The notes: a model not told the origin generated them from the letters alone. A DNA stretch of 62,500 nucleotides from Chrysomallon squamiferum (GCA_012295275.1 CM022673.1:24479761-24542260); one strand, 5' to 3'. Shown: positions 14,377-28,686, counted from the stretch's first letter. Numbers and translations are program-made.

Positions 14377-14940
14377 AATAACAAAAAAAAAAAAAAAAAA
14401 AAAAATCGTACGAAGTAGACCCAGCATTCACGTAGGAGTTTTCTTCGTAACATTTCGCATTGTTCTTTACTTTCGTGGCAGCGGTTCGGAATTCGTCGTT
14501 TATATTGTTAATAGTACAAAGGATTATCAATTAAAACCTACGTTTATTCCCCGTGGAGTCATTAAACTACAAGAGAGAAGTAAGTGCGATATTTTAAGCC
14601 CGGAATAATCACGCTAATCACGGTCTCACGCGCTGACAGGGAATGAAAACGCCGAGATCATCTGCTGCACGCGATTTCCGTGCTTAACCGGTGGAAATCG
14701 ACTGAGTTTTGATTTGGGTAGCGCACTCGCAAAAATTCGGTAGAACTCGGAACGACGGGATCACGTTTGCGCCATTTACGCTAGCAGAAATAGTACTGTT
14801 TGTTTTTCGACTTACATCTCTCATACTGAACAGTTTACACATTTGAAACATTCCATCTTCTTCTTCTTTTTCCTTTTTTTTTTTCTTCTTCTTCTTCTTT
14901 TTTCTTTTTTCTTTTTTTTTTTATTTTTTTTTTTTTTTCT
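14377..14940. other. Poly(A), unique CpG-richer block, then pyrimidine tract
   Basis: Poly(A) at 14381-14405. Sequence from about 14540 to 14790 is free of simple repeats and richer in CG than its surroundings (CACGCGCTGACAG, GCACGCGATTTCCGTG, TTAACCGGTGGAAATCG): a candidate conserved noncoding block. TTC/T pyrimidine tract at 14859-14940. Confidence 0.4.
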
Positions 14941-15421
14941 TATATGGATAAACGACATAGGAAAGTAGATTATTAAACTGGAGACTTTAATAAACGGCAA
15001 ATTTTTGTCGAAGACGAAATAATCATTACATGAGTAATTTGCTGTGTTGGAACTCATGAGCTAACTTCAAATAGGATTTTTAAAAAAAAAATCAATATAT
15101 GGTGTGTTTTTTTAAGGTTGAATGGGTTAGAACCCTTTGATCTAAAGGAAATACGTGTTTAAAAAGTTTTCACTTTCCCTCAAAACAATTTTGCAGATCC
15201 AGACACAAAATATATTTTCCTTTTAATGAGTTACCTGACACAATACAGATAAAGAAAGTATTACTTTAAACAGATTAACAGTTATATCAAAACCTGACCT
15301 ATTACCAAAAATACCAAAGTATTCAAATATTCTGTTTTTTTTTTTAAATTTATTTATTTTTATTTTGTTATTTTTATTTATTTATTTACATTATATTAAC
15401 ATTTTATGTAGGTCTGTGTAA
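14941..15421. other. AT-rich stretch, no gene seen
   Basis: Short T and ATTT runs only. Confidence 0.4.
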
Positions 15422-15515
15422 CAGTGTATATAATATACATGCATGCATGCATGCATCTATGCATACATATATACAGACATACATACATGCATACATACAT
15501 ACATACAGACAGATA
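15422..15515 (+). repeat. ATGC/ATAC microsatellite
   Basis: GCAT tetranucleotides at about 15440-15456, then ACAT/ACAG to 15513. Confidence 0.9.
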
Positions 15516-16245
15516 TATTTTTGTTCTATATACTGAACTTATTCAACAATCGTGTAGTGGTTTACATTGCTAATCCAAGTTAAACATGACCAATTACAAT
15601 GTGTACAATACTGACTACTAGAAGATAAAGAAGTTACATATATTTTGTCATCCTAGTACTTTCTTGCTAATAAGTCTGCATGTTTGTAACTATATATTAT
15701 TTCTTTTTACAAAAAAATGTCTAAACAATCTTGAAAATCTATCCATCTGACTTTTTTTTATTATTACTTATTTATGACGAAACCATTCGCTATTATAAAA
15801 CTGATCTATAGATTGCTCTCTTATGTTATTTAGACGCAAGAAAGCCAACAAAAAAAAAACCATTACTGCTTTGATTTCAGATTTGCGATTGCAATTAGTT
15901 TCTTTCATTATTTTAACGTTAACATTACCATACTTTTTTATATTCTTAACTTTTTGTTTGCCGTTTCAGCTAATGAAAATTGTATGTTTTAACTTATATG
16001 AAGCTTTCTAAAACTAAATAAACAGATAAATAAATTCCTCATTTTTCAGGTTAGCAGAACATTGTTTGACTCGGTACATTCCAGGTGAGGTAAGTGGAAA
16101 TTTTCTGTTCATTTGTTCTTTACAATTTTTTTTTAATGGAATAAATAGTGAGACGATCAATTCTGAAACACAGAAAGAATCAGAGACATAAAACAGAACG
16201 CGTATAAAGGGTATGTGGTAACGGGGGATATGTAAATTGTGTGAG
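15516..16245. other. AT-rich stretch, no gene seen
   Basis: A 62-codon plus-strand frame at 15823-16011 is low complexity and unsupported. Confidence 0.4.
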
Positions 16246-17310
<1,065 letters not shown>

Positions 17311-17313
17311 CTG

Positions 17314-17317
17314 TATG

Positions 17318-17356
<39 letters not shown>

Positions 17357-17464
17357 ATGGGAGTGTGTGGGTGTGTGTGGGTGTGTGTGGGTGTGTGTGG
17401 GTGTTCAGAATGAAAATAAATATTCAACACACAGACATATACATAGGCACAGATGTACGTACAT

Positions 17465-17540
<76 letters not shown>

Positions 17541-17541
17541 A
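17314..17541 (+). repeat. AT, GT, GTGTGTGTGG and CT microsatellites
   Basis: AT 17316-17334, GT 17335-17357, four decamers GTGTGTGTGG-type to 17404, and a CT run at 17469-17538. Confidence 0.95.
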
Positions 17542-18540
17542 ATAGCTAATCTGAGTTTCATTCAACAAAAAAAAAAATGGAAGATGGCTCAAGCAAATAA
17601 ATGAAAAGTTTCCTTTACATAGTATCAGTAGTAATTAAATAATGATATATATATATTCCTAACATTCGATACGTTTATTCGTTCACATTTGTGACCATTT
17701 CTGGACAGTGTTTCGGTCCATTTTGGATTAACCTCATCTAAAGTTGAATGTAACTTTTCCAATCTCCAAAACTGATTTATATTATAGATTTCTTTAGCTG
17801 TAGGATTCACTAACAACGTGTTTGATAGCTGCAAGCTACAGTGAAATTAATATTTGCATTTTAAATACAGCTAACTGGCTATTCTCATAATCAACACTCA
17901 TTTTAGAATATATCGTTATTACGAATACGAACAAATCAATCTTGTAAACTCCTTATCTTAGAAAATGAGTTCGTAATATCGTGAAAACCTTTTACACAGA
18001 CATATTCCTAATTTAACAAACATTATTCTTTGTGTGTGTATATTCTGAATATATATAAATAGAATTTTCAGTTGTGTGCATTTTATTTTGTTTTAATTTT
18101 TTATTATTATTAACGTAATGATAATTGGGGAAAAAAAAAATGAATAAACACTAATCCATTGTTTTTAAATACTTTACTGAATATGTAGCATAAACGAAAA
18201 TCCATAGTAAACATCGACAACAACTCGTTTTTAATATTAGTTATATTTTTATCGAAATCATAAACTCGATACTTTTTTATTTAGTGGCCATTATCTACTG
18301 CTGCAGCCCATTTCCGAGAGTCAAAATGCATTTATATATCGGAATACATTTTAATAACAATATTGCCATTATCCGCGAGTTTTAAAATGGTTTATTAATT
18401 GACTCAAAACCCCAACTGGTGTGTGCTAATTTTTAACCATTATTTGTCACGGTACATCGTCTGCTGCTAAAGTGACCATTAACAACGCAAAACAATTTTT
18501 TCAAATTTAACGCTAACGGTAAACTTGGATGTTCAGCTGA
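17542..18540. other. AT-rich stretch, no gene seen
   Basis: Unique sequence with two distantly similar segments around CATTATCTACTGCTGCAG and CATTATCCGCGAG (18290-18380). Not identified. Confidence 0.4.
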
Positions 18541-18895
18541 ACGAATGAAAGGTTTCTACTCGTGAAAAAAAACTCGACTCGACAGTGAGCGGCAGGACAT
18601 TCATTTGAGTTGGATTTGATGATGTTTGATTAATTTGATAAAAACAATGGGCGCATTGGTTTTCCGTGACAGATACAAATCACCTCGTAACGTGTGAAAA
18701 TGGCGAAAAACGTAAAATCACGCGGAACGGCTCACGACTTTGATTAGCTTGGTGAGCTGGAGGGATTCCGTCCTGACGTTAAGTAAAACTGACGTGACGG
18801 TTAAGAGTATCTACAGCTTCGATGAGGCGTCGTGATTTCTGTTAATGGCGCCCATTAGGGAATGCTTCCACGCAGTCAGATCAGGTAAATGGCCA
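18541..18895. other. Unique CpG-richer block, candidate regulatory element
   Basis: About 350 bp free of simple repeats and dense in factor-like words (TAATTTGAT, GTTTGATTAA, TGACGTGACGG, AATGGCGCCCATTA). Ends in a donor-like ATCAG|GTAAAT at 18884. A noncoding exon or enhancer is possible; no open frame. Confidence 0.35.
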
Positions 18896-18899
18896 GAGG

Positions 18900-19296
18900 G
18901 AGACAGAGGTGCGACAGTTCCAAAAATTAGAAATCGTCTTTAATATCAGAATACAAAAAAAAGAGAAGAGAAAAAAAGGCAGCGATGTCTTAAGAGAAAG
19001 AAATAGAGTCGGAAAGGTGGGAAGGAAGGATGAAGATAAAGAAAGAAAGAGTGAGAGTGAGTGGGAGACTGAGATATATAAATACACACACACATATACA
19101 TACACACACATGTACACACATACATACATACATACATACACATGTACACAGAGATATAGAGATAATTACAGAGATACATAGAGAGAAGTAGAGTGAGAAA
19201 AACACAGAGAGAAGGATAGATTATACAAAGAGAAGTAGAGAGAGACACAGACAGAAGTAGTGGAAGACATACAAAGAGAAGTAGTGAGACATACAA

Positions 19297-19348
<52 letters not shown>

Positions 19349-19560
19349 CAGAGAGAGGTAGAAAGAACATCAGTCAGAAATATAAAGAGAGACTCAGAAT
19401 GACACCGAGAGAGATAGAGAAAAAGAATCAGAGACAAGTAATGAGAGTTACAGAGAGATGTGGAGAGAAAGACACACACACAGAAAAGTAGAGAGAGATA
19501 CGGAAAAAAGTAGAGAGCAAGAGACACAAAGAGAAACATGTAAAAGTGTGTGTGTGTGTG
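18900..19560 (+). repeat. Purine-rich GAGA/AGTAGAGAGA tract with ACAT and GA cores
   Basis: ACAC/ACAT at 19082-19143, degenerate AGAGAAGTAGAGAGA-type units to 19540, a pure GA core at about 19301-19346 and GT at 19547-19564. The minus-strand Ser/Leu frame of 197 codons is an artefact. Confidence 0.9.
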
Positions 19561-21707
19561 TGTGTTTTGTGCTTCTGTATATTTCGCGTATATGTGTGTG
19601 GGTGTTCACGTGGGTGTGTTTATGGGTTTTATCTAAATTTACGACTGTCTTCCACTGAGCTGCGTGTCGGGCCACACGGTGACGACGTTGTTCACACGCT
19701 GTAAGTATGCTGTTCACGTCTGCAGCGATGACGGCTGAATAAGAGCCCTCATGTCCCACGAATTGCTGCACACTCAGATTATACCTGTTAGTAGTTTTTT
19801 CGTCTCAACCTAGTGCTTAGTACTAATTAAGTTTTCTCCAAGGATTGATTTAATAAAGATGAGTGTCAAAGGCATGATCTACCGTAGGTTTTAGATTTAT
19901 AACTCGCACACAAGTATTTCGTGTTTGAAAACCGCAAAACAGGCCTTTTTTTTTTTTCATCGATTTGGTAATGTTTCAAAATCAATACTCACTTTTTTTT
20001 TTTTTTTTTTAATAAGTATCTGTGTAGTTTTATATCTGTCTGCTGATTATAAACCAATTTGTTTATTAGTTAACGTTTCTTTGATTTGTTTTGTTTTGTT
20101 TTCTTAGAAAGTCTACACACATAGTAAAGATATTTTAACGTAGTGTTTCCTATGGGTAATTAAATATCGAGAGATTTTGTTTTTTTAAATAATTTACATC
20201 CCATTGTTTTCAGTTCATAAACTTAATCATTCGCAGAGATAATATAACATTAACAATAGCTTCATGGAGAATATCAGACCTTATAGGTAACATATCATAG
20301 TATCACAAGTAGAAAAATATCTTACATGAACGATATCCTCGAAGCGAATGCTACCAAAATTCCACAGAGCGACGAGGTACGACGGAAACTATTCGCCTGG
20401 TCAGTTTCTCATTCAGTGTGATTCCGCAGAGAAATCTCCGAGAAGTCACGAAGAAACAGCGTCTGTGCACGTTTGATACACGCTGTATAACACAGGTTCT
20501 TTAATCGTTTAATAACATTATCTCTCTGTGAGATATTGTCCATATGGGATATTTACTGTGTTGATTTTGTTTCTGTGGGATACTGGGATCGATTTCGATT
20601 CATTCTTCATATCTGGAACACGATAAACGGAGTATGTATAAAGCCATACAGACACATTTATAGATACACACACTCTTACTTACTTAGAGAGACACGCACA
20701 TGTGCACACACATGCACACAGACACACACACACACACTCTCAGATAGAGAGAAGAGTTTCCAACCAGTATGGACTCTGAAGATCAAGTTAAATACTTGTT
20801 TAAATTACAATAGCATTTGAGAATGTCATACTTTATAAAGAGAGGTCATTTTATTAATTAACATTGTTAAACAAAATTTAAAAAAAAAGAAAAGAAAGAA
20901 ACCAAAAAAAACAAAAACATTATTCTCGGAATCGTAAAACAGATTACTCTCAAGCTGAAATATAAATTTAGTTAGTTACAGCCGCGTTCAAAGCTATTTC
21001 TTTAACTAAAAAGTATCAGAAAAATACTCCTAATTTGACATGAACGCGTGTTTTGTAATCTTGTTCCAGTGTCGCTATTTTGTTTCGGAGATGTCAGATG
21101 GCGCTGTTGTATCACTGATGTCAGTGTTGATTTGACGACAGATTCACAGCAGGACGTATCCGTGTCGCAGTCAACAATCTGCTGATGATAAAAGTTTTCT
21201 TTCTACAAAAACTGTCACGTGAAGATATTTACTGGTTACAAACATGCTTGGTTATGTTTTAAATCTTCAATGGTGTTACATCGTTTCAAAAAAATGTTAG
21301 AATGTAATTTAAATTTGTACTAACAAAACCATGATTTATACACAAACATACATATACTGTATTTAGATAAACAGATAGACAGGCAGACTGACACACAGAT
21401 ATATTATATAGATATGTTACTTAACATATTAATATAAACCTTTATTATAATCCATTGTCATCCCCTTTCTGCTCTTGTGACATAATATTTTCAGGATATC
21501 ATATTTTGCGTTATAAATGCCTTTGTATTAAATTGAGAAAAAAAAAAAAAAAAAAAATTATTTATCGTCTTTTCAGTATACAGTTACCCAAATCAAATTT
21601 AAGATTATTTACAGAACAGACGTTTTTCATTCAAATAAAATATTCTTTCCCATTTTTGAGATAAATTTCTGTTCTGACAAGCTCGAAGTTCGCTAGTTAC
21701 GTTAAGA
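19561..21707. other. Mostly unique stretch, no gene seen
   Basis: Two poly(T) runs (19946-19958, 19993-20010), an AC/ACAG stretch (20690-20740) and a poly(A) at 21536-21557. No supported exon. Confidence 0.4.
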
Positions 21708-21715
21708 CTGTATAG

Positions 21716-22068
21716 CAGGCGTCACTAACCATTTTGAACATGAGAGCTGCTTCACAGGTGCTGAGTCATACGAAGGGCTATCAGCTTGTTACACTCTTCT
21801 GAAGTAACACATTTGTTCAGTTTATCTTTAGTTATATTATTATTATTAATGATACCCATCTATGTGAAGACACTGATCATGTTAATGGTGTCTCACAGTA
21901 CTTATCACCAATAACTTAACAAGGTTGGATACAGATAATGTCAGTATTCAACCTTTAATTCTGTTCATCTCAGTGATTGTTTAAATATTTTAGGAACAGG
22001 CCTGTGGATGACTCTTGTGGTTCTTTGGGGTGACCTGGTGCCCGCAGTTACCAAGTTGGAAATCTCTG
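21716..22068. mobile_element. hAT-type MITE (353 bp) with 8-bp target-site duplication
   Basis: Left end CAGGCGTCACTAACC and right end (reverse complement) CAGAGATTTCCAAC match the hAT pattern CAGnGnTnnCCAAC. Flanking 8-mers CTGTATAG (21708-21715) and CTGTAGAG (22069-22076) agree at 7 of 8 bases, the duplication length of hAT insertions. The subterminal text (left GAACATGAGAGCTGCTTCAC; right GACCTGGTGCCCGCAG) is in the style of Charlie-like hAT ends. No transposase frame: non-autonomous and old. Confidence 0.72.
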
Positions 22069-22076
22069 CTGTAGAG

Positions 22077-25000
22077 ATTTGCTCAACCTGTCTTGCAGAG
22101 TTCTGTATATGATGACCTCAGTTTTGTAGTTAATACGCAACTAGGACAAACTGACTCCGTTACTAGGGCAAGCATGATTTATAGACACTACAAAGAAGTC
22201 GAGCTCGCAGAAGGATTTCCGCACGTATTTAGTAATACACGTATATGTCTTTGATAGACAGTTCCATAAACGTTAAATCTTTGACACACTCTTGTGAAAC
22301 GTCTAAATGATAGCTCAGATCTGTATAATGTCTGATAGGATAGATTCTGTGTGGCTGTGGCAATTAATATTATTACTAGTTTTTTACTTTATAACATAGC
22401 GTGACTTTGTTAATGAAAAAACTTCTTTCATAACTGGGCATTGTTTTGTAACAAGAGAGAAAACAAAGGGAACTATAAAGATGTTTTTTTTTTTCTTCTT
22501 CTTCTTTCTTAGAGATCAATATTTTCTCAAAACGAATTTCAAAAAGGTAATTAATAGTGCAAGAGACAGTTGAGGTTTGAACTTGGATTTTTCCGGATCA
22601 GTTCTGTGTCAGTTCTTTATAATCTGAACAAGAAACCAAACCATGCATAATTCCACACATTAACACGTTCACCGCGCTTAAGTCTGAGTATTCATAAACA
22701 TGTTGTTGTTTTTTTTCTCTGAAAGAAAATAATTTTTTAATGACGCGTTATAATGGCCTGTTTTATAACATTTTTATGAGTATTAATCTTTTTTTTTCTG
22801 TATCATTGATATTATATTAACATTCTGACTATTCTGATTATTTACCAGCAGTCCTATATTTGCGGGGTATTTTTAGTTGTTGTCTTGGTTTATACGAAAT
22901 CTTTCATGAACTTCATCGTGTCATACAAAGGTGAATGAATGAATATACGTTGACAATCACTTACAAGTTATTATTTTTAACCAGACTTAATTGTTTTTCA
23001 CAATCGTCGCCTTTCAAAACCACGATAGCAGCCTCACGATATTGTCACAAATCAAGCAGAGAAAATATTTTACTGATAGTGTTGCATACATTTCACTGTA
23101 ACTTCACCTCTGTTTATTTAATTATGTCGTGTATGGCGAGTTTTTCTTATCACGGTAAAAGACTGATTCATCTGTTTTCTAACATCCCAGACATTCTGCT
23201 GGTTTCTGAACATCTACAACACACACTTCACAAATCGTGCAGTGTTTAACTCCTCATTAAAATATTCACAATGTGAGGACTCATTTTACTTGAATATTAA
23301 AATTTGTTAAATCTTTGCTTATGGCAGAAACTAAGTCAGACTCACCTACAAGATATGATTCTGTTTATTTTCTCCACGACATACAAGACAACATTAAACG
23401 TAAATACATTTAATCTTTCAGCCAATAAAACGTTGGTTATCAGCATTTTTTTTTTTTTTTTTTTGAACAAATATAATATGAGCAGCCTTATAAGCGTATG
23501 TATGGATTAATATTACAGGCAATAAACAATGCTTTTAGTTATAATGCCTTGATATAAAAAGGAGAAAAATTATTATAAATGATTTTTTTTTTTTATTATT
23601 CTCTTTGCTCTGTTTGTTCTGTTTGTCAGTTTATTTCTTTGTTTTTTTAATTTAATTATTTATTTTTATTTATTGATTTTTTTTTATGATTTTTTATTTA
23701 TTTATTATTTTGTTGTTTGTCTCTTAATTATGTTTTTAATATGATACAGGAATTACTATTTCAAATGGGTCAAGGTCGACTAGAAGGTCACACCTCCCAC
23801 AATCACACAAATGAGAAAGATTTAAAATAGACACAAAAAAACAAAACAAAGATGAAACATTATCCTGATTCTCAAAAAACTCATTGTAGCCAAGGCCTGT
23901 AAGTGAAGAATTACATTAACGTCCTTTCAGCGTTCTGCTGTTAAATCTTTAGTGTCCGGCACACATTAAGCGTCGCTTATAAAAGGCTTTTGTTCCAATA
24001 CGTTGTTAACTTACTCTAAACAGAATGTTTAGTTCGTGCAGACCGTGTCTATTAAAACAGAGGAATAAAGCGAAGGCGTTTTGGCATCATGATCTATGGA
24101 AGTGATATTGTCGTGACGGGGTGCAACAAAAATACAGGCGTGTTTGTCTACAAAATATTCTTTGTTTTTGTAACAGAATGTTTAGACTTTCAATGAACAA
24201 AAGATAAATATAATGTTTACGGAAACTGTGACTTCTGGAACTAAAAGTCATGGTTTCTACAGTTCTGTATGAAAGACAAGAAATGCTTTAAAATTTCTGT
24301 GATCTGAACACAGCTATTTTGTACGTGTAAAACAGAATAAAGCTATTTCAAGTTCTGGTCTTCATGTCACTGATGTTATCACCTTACAGCATCACAATCT
24401 ATATTGTTTTAATTTTTAAAATTATTGCAAACAGCAATACAAAGTGTTGCGAGTTTGTGTGAGAAAATTTTCAAAAGCTTGATCGTGCGCTTGGTAGTCA
24501 AAAGATGAATATATATTTAGAAAGTATTCAGTACTAAAACTCCTCAAATTAAATATATATCAATGAAGATTTTTGTTTTGCTATTGTTCTTGTTGCTGCA
24601 GAATACTCGTATTAATTTTATGTACACAGAAGATCATAATTTATATTCCTGATCAAAATCTTTAAATATATGCATATATTTATATAGTAAATTTTCCAAT
24701 TTTATTTTCACTATCTATAATTATTGACGACAAACTCTACAGCGATACATAGTTGCTGAATTTACAGTTCTGCAACATTATATTTCGGAAATAATTCACA
24801 AATGTTTTATTATTTATAGTTTTACTAATGCTGGCATTCATCTTGTTTTAAACTGTTAGCTTGCAGATAATTACCAAACTGTTAATTTCCACCGAGTATT
24901 AGACTGGAGACGCCACCCAACCATAACAAGCAGATTAAACACAGCTAGTCTGTCTGTACGCATGAAAGTACCGTCGGCTAAAAGAATAGTTACTTTCTGT

Positions 25001-25325
25001 TTTTTTCGCCATTAATCCTGATTATACATGACAAAGTATCTGAGTAAGACACAGTTCTGCGGCTTCGAGTGCGCGACAAGGGAAGAAGGTTGACAATCTG
25101 CAGACAGATGGACAGATAAGACAGTTAGTTAGAATTAGCATTCCACAGCATGGCACTAAAGTTAACTTCAAAGGCGAATGATGCTGTGGTGGTAAGCCAC
25201 ACTGAATTAACTGTAGTGATCCAAAATTACAAGTTCATTTCGTTTCGGTGATCAGTATGTAGTATTCTTATGACGTGAAATTTCTTCACAGCACAAACAC
25301 TGGTTTTTGTTAAACGTTACTATAA
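22077..25325. other. Long AT-rich stretch, no gene seen
   Basis: Unique sequence with T runs near 22484, 23444-23464 and 23583-23594 and a T/A-rich patch at 23600-23720. Frames of 104 and 68 codons at 22935-23249 and 23304-23510 lack any motif or splice support. Confidence 0.4.
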
Positions 25326-25526
25326 AACAAAATATATATATATATATATATATAAAACAGTTGGCAGTGAACAGATCGATTTTCCAACCGATAAAGCAAT
25401 TAATTTTACATTAAATTTTTATTAAGCTATTGCGTGGTTGATTTAGAGCGTGTGGGTCAAATAGTTTATATAAAACAAAACATTTCAGTTGTTTCAAAAC
25501 CTCTGTACTAATGTTCGAACTGTCTG

Positions 25527-25595
<69 letters not shown>

Positions 25596-25600
25596 TTCAT
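25326..25600 (+). repeat. (AT)n and compound (CT)n-(CA)n microsatellites
   Basis: AT at 25331-25354. CT at about 25526-25546 passes directly into CA at 25547-25597. Confidence 0.95.
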
Positions 25601-25670
25601 ACTTACATACATAAATATATAAATAGAAAATAACATAAATACCTAAAAAATACACTTCACATACGCGTTA

Positions 25671-26090
25671 AACAATATTCTTGAAAATATTAAGAACCCA
25701 TATACAGTATGACTTTACAAAGCTATTGAAAACATTAAGAAAACATATACTTTACAACATTCTTGAAAACATTAAGAACCGATATACAACATTCTTGAAA
25801 CATTAAGAACACAAGTATAATATGACTTTACAATAGTCTTGAAAACATTAAGAACATATATACAATATGACTTTACAATACTCTTGAAAACATTAAGAAC
25901 ACATATACAATATGACTTTACAATACTCTTGAAATCATTAAGAACACATATACAATATGACAACAATATTCGTAAAAACATCAAGAACACTCATGAGAAA
26001 GGATCTTGTATGGATATGTGCTTACAACATTCTGAAAATATTAAGAATACGTATACAAATGATTATAAATGTTCTTGAAAATAGTAAAGG
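25671..26090 (+). repeat. 45-bp minisatellite, about 9-10 units
   Basis: The core CTTGAAAACATTAAGAACAC recurs. Spacing is exactly 45 bp at 25681/25726 and 25794/25839/25884/25929, with shorter or broken units elsewhere. Confidence 0.9.
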
Positions 26091-26164
26091 CAAAAAATTA
26101 TATAAAGCTCTGTAGATAAGCTTTACGAGTGACTGTATTACAAAGCGTTAGAGAGAAGAAAATT

Positions 26165-26326
26165 AGACTGGTTTTGTAGTTAAATATTCTTAGACTGGTT
26201 TTGTAGTTAAATATTCTTAGACTGGTTTTGTAGTTAAATATTGTCAGACTGGTTTTGTAGATAAATATTGTTAGACTGGTTTTGTAGATAAATATTGTCA
26301 GACTGGTTTTGTAGATAAATATTGTT
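26165..26326 (+). repeat. 27-bp minisatellite, 6 units
   Basis: Six exact-length units starting AGACTGGTTTTGTAG at 26165, 26192, 26219, 26246, 26273 and 26300. The first three read AGTTAAATATT and the last three AGATAAATATT. Confidence 0.95.
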
Positions 26327-27695
26327 AGCTGTTTTCATTAGTGTGGTCTGAACTCAGTGTTATTTGCCGTTTTCTTGTTTATATTTTAATTACGTAAATC
26401 AGTTCTACGTCACAGTCTGTGTTATTAAGTGATGTAGTCTTTACATAATTCAAGTTTAAAATAGTAAAACACGTCTTGTTTATATAACAGTGTTTTAGTT
26501 AAAGTTTTCTGCTGAAATGAGATTTTTTTTTAATTTTTAATTTTTTAATCTTTTTTTATAATGATGTGGCTTTTTAGTTTTTTTTTGTTTTCTTTAATTT
26601 TTCAGTTTTTCTTTGTATATGTATGTCCTTTTTTAATAGGGTTGTTCTGTTACTGTACATTGGTTTTTAATTTATATGTATATATATCTTGATTTTTAAT
26701 ATTATCTTTCATTTCATTTTGAATGTTTTATTCTCGATTCTCAGTAAAGACAAATACTGTGATATTTGTTCCTGAGACCAGACTCCGGTTATTAAAAATC
26801 TCATTTATTTAACTGTGTGCACCACAAATCTTTAATCAATGTTCTTGAGGGAATGTTAACAGAAATATTTTCAATATGTTATTGTCAAGACCTTGGTGGT
26901 TTATAGTTATGTCGTTTTTATTTACTGATATTTTACAAATCCATACGTTAATGTGATTTGAGTACAAGCCAGAATAGATTCTGTTATCTGTTTTAAAAAG
27001 TTTATAAAATAATAAAAATAATAAAAAATAAAAAAATCTTGAAAATCGTACTGCATAAGAAATAAATACTTTTTATATGAGATTTAAAATATTTTAAGTG
27101 CTGCTGTAAATTATTTAGCTTTTAGAGGGTTTATTATTAATAATGATAATACTAATAGTAGTAGTACTAGCATTAGTAGTAATAGTAGTTGTACTTGAAT
27201 TTATTTCCTTTTTCTAATTATTTGTTCTATCTTTCTATTATTTTATCAGTAATTTATAATGTGGTTCTAGCCTTCAGTTTACTCGAAAAAAATTAAAATG
27301 TGTTTGATTATCTGTGACGCATAAACAAACTGAGACGAATGCACGACTTCAAAAAAAAAAAAAAATAACAAAAAGAAAAGAGGACTATTTCAAGAGGAAT
27401 AATGAATGCCATCAGTACTGTTCATTTAATTTTCAAAACGAAATAAATGTCGTTATGAAAGGAGAAAAAAAATCAAAAATCAATCGACAAACACTGAAAT
27501 AGAAAAATTCGTAAAGTGTAAATTCCCATCTCACAGGTATTCACTCTCAGCGCGTAAGTATGACGCTTTCAGTTTCTGTAAAATAACGTAGTGTTGTAAT
27601 ACGTTTTTCATAAAACTGTGTATTTTAATATCATGTAGCAGTTCACATGCAGACAAACATTTTATTACTTAACTGTCACTAAATAATCCTCGCTT
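26327..27695. other. AT-rich stretch, no gene seen
   Basis: T-rich patch at 26520-26640, a TAGTAG-type patch at 27150-27190, poly(A) at about 27350-27365. No gene. Confidence 0.4.
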
Positions 27696-27769
27696 TAGAC
27701 CCCGCAGTAGATTCTGCAGTAGACTCTGCTGTAGACTCTGAAGTAGACTCTGCACTAGACTCTGCAGTA
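27696..27769 (+). repeat. 12-bp minisatellite (GTAGACTCTGCA)
   Basis: Five consecutive 12-bp units from 27707 to 27766 with one or two changes each, preceded by a degenerate sixth. Confidence 0.9.
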
Positions 27770-28600
27770 TACAGGTTCTCTTCTTGCTAGACGGATTTTA
27801 TAGTATTTCTTTCTCTTTTTTATTTCATTTTATATTGTATTTTTATTACGTGTGTGTGTATATATATATATATTTAAATTTAAAAATGAAAATATTCCGG
27901 TACCAGTATAATGAAAACATTTAGTAATCATAAACGTAAAGTAAAATCAACACCCGATCACCTGAAAACAAAAAAAAAAAAAAACCCAACGATCTGAGCT
28001 GGCTGGTATGTATAAATTACAGTCAGTGTTAAACTGCACTGTTTCTAGTGTGTAACTCGTAGTGGAATGTTTAAGCAGTTGTGACAAATCTGTGACAGGA
28101 GACTAGATTGATTACAATCATCACTAATAAAGAAAAGTCCTTGCGTTCCCCACCTAGACAACGACTGCCCTCTGCTTCTGAAACACTCTGGATAAAAACA
28201 TTTGTGAATTTAATCCACAAACGCGACTTGGCGGAAATGCCTATTGGACACTAAAAGCAATCTTTCCGCTGTTAAACGCGTTCCGATTATTTTTCCACGC
28301 AAGGGGATGCTTTAAAATACATTTCTGAAAGACGAGGCGAAATGGTCTGACAGACTCTCACGTTTGTCTCGGAAAGAATTTTTAAATACTCGCAGCTGGA
28401 AAAAAAAAAGAAAGAATTGTACTGTCAGTGATATTAATCGTTCTCACATGTACTGTTTAATTTACAAAAGCTGTGTTGTGGTAAGTGGGTAGATAGATAT
28501 CTGATATTTTGAAATTAGAAACATCGGCTTCAGGTTTGTCTCTGTGAATTATTGAAATATTAAACCTCTATGGTTAACTAACAGTGTTTATGATTTCTAA
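27770..28600. other. Unique stretch with a CpG-richer block
   Basis: 28130-28400 is non-repetitive with words such as CACAAACGCGACTTGGCGG and AAACGCGTTCCGATTATTTT. Candidate noncoding element, no open frame. A 19-bp direct duplication (AACAGTGTTTATGATTTCT) sits at 28581-28618. Confidence 0.35.
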
Positions 28601-28634
28601 CAGTGTTTATGATTTCTCCCAGAAAAGTGTCTCT

Positions 28635-28638
<4 letters not shown>

Positions 28639-28686
<48 letters not shown>

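Noticed and set aside
18946-19539. 197-codon Ser/Leu-rich frame on the minus strand
   Set aside because: Translation of the purine-rich GAGA tract read as its complement.
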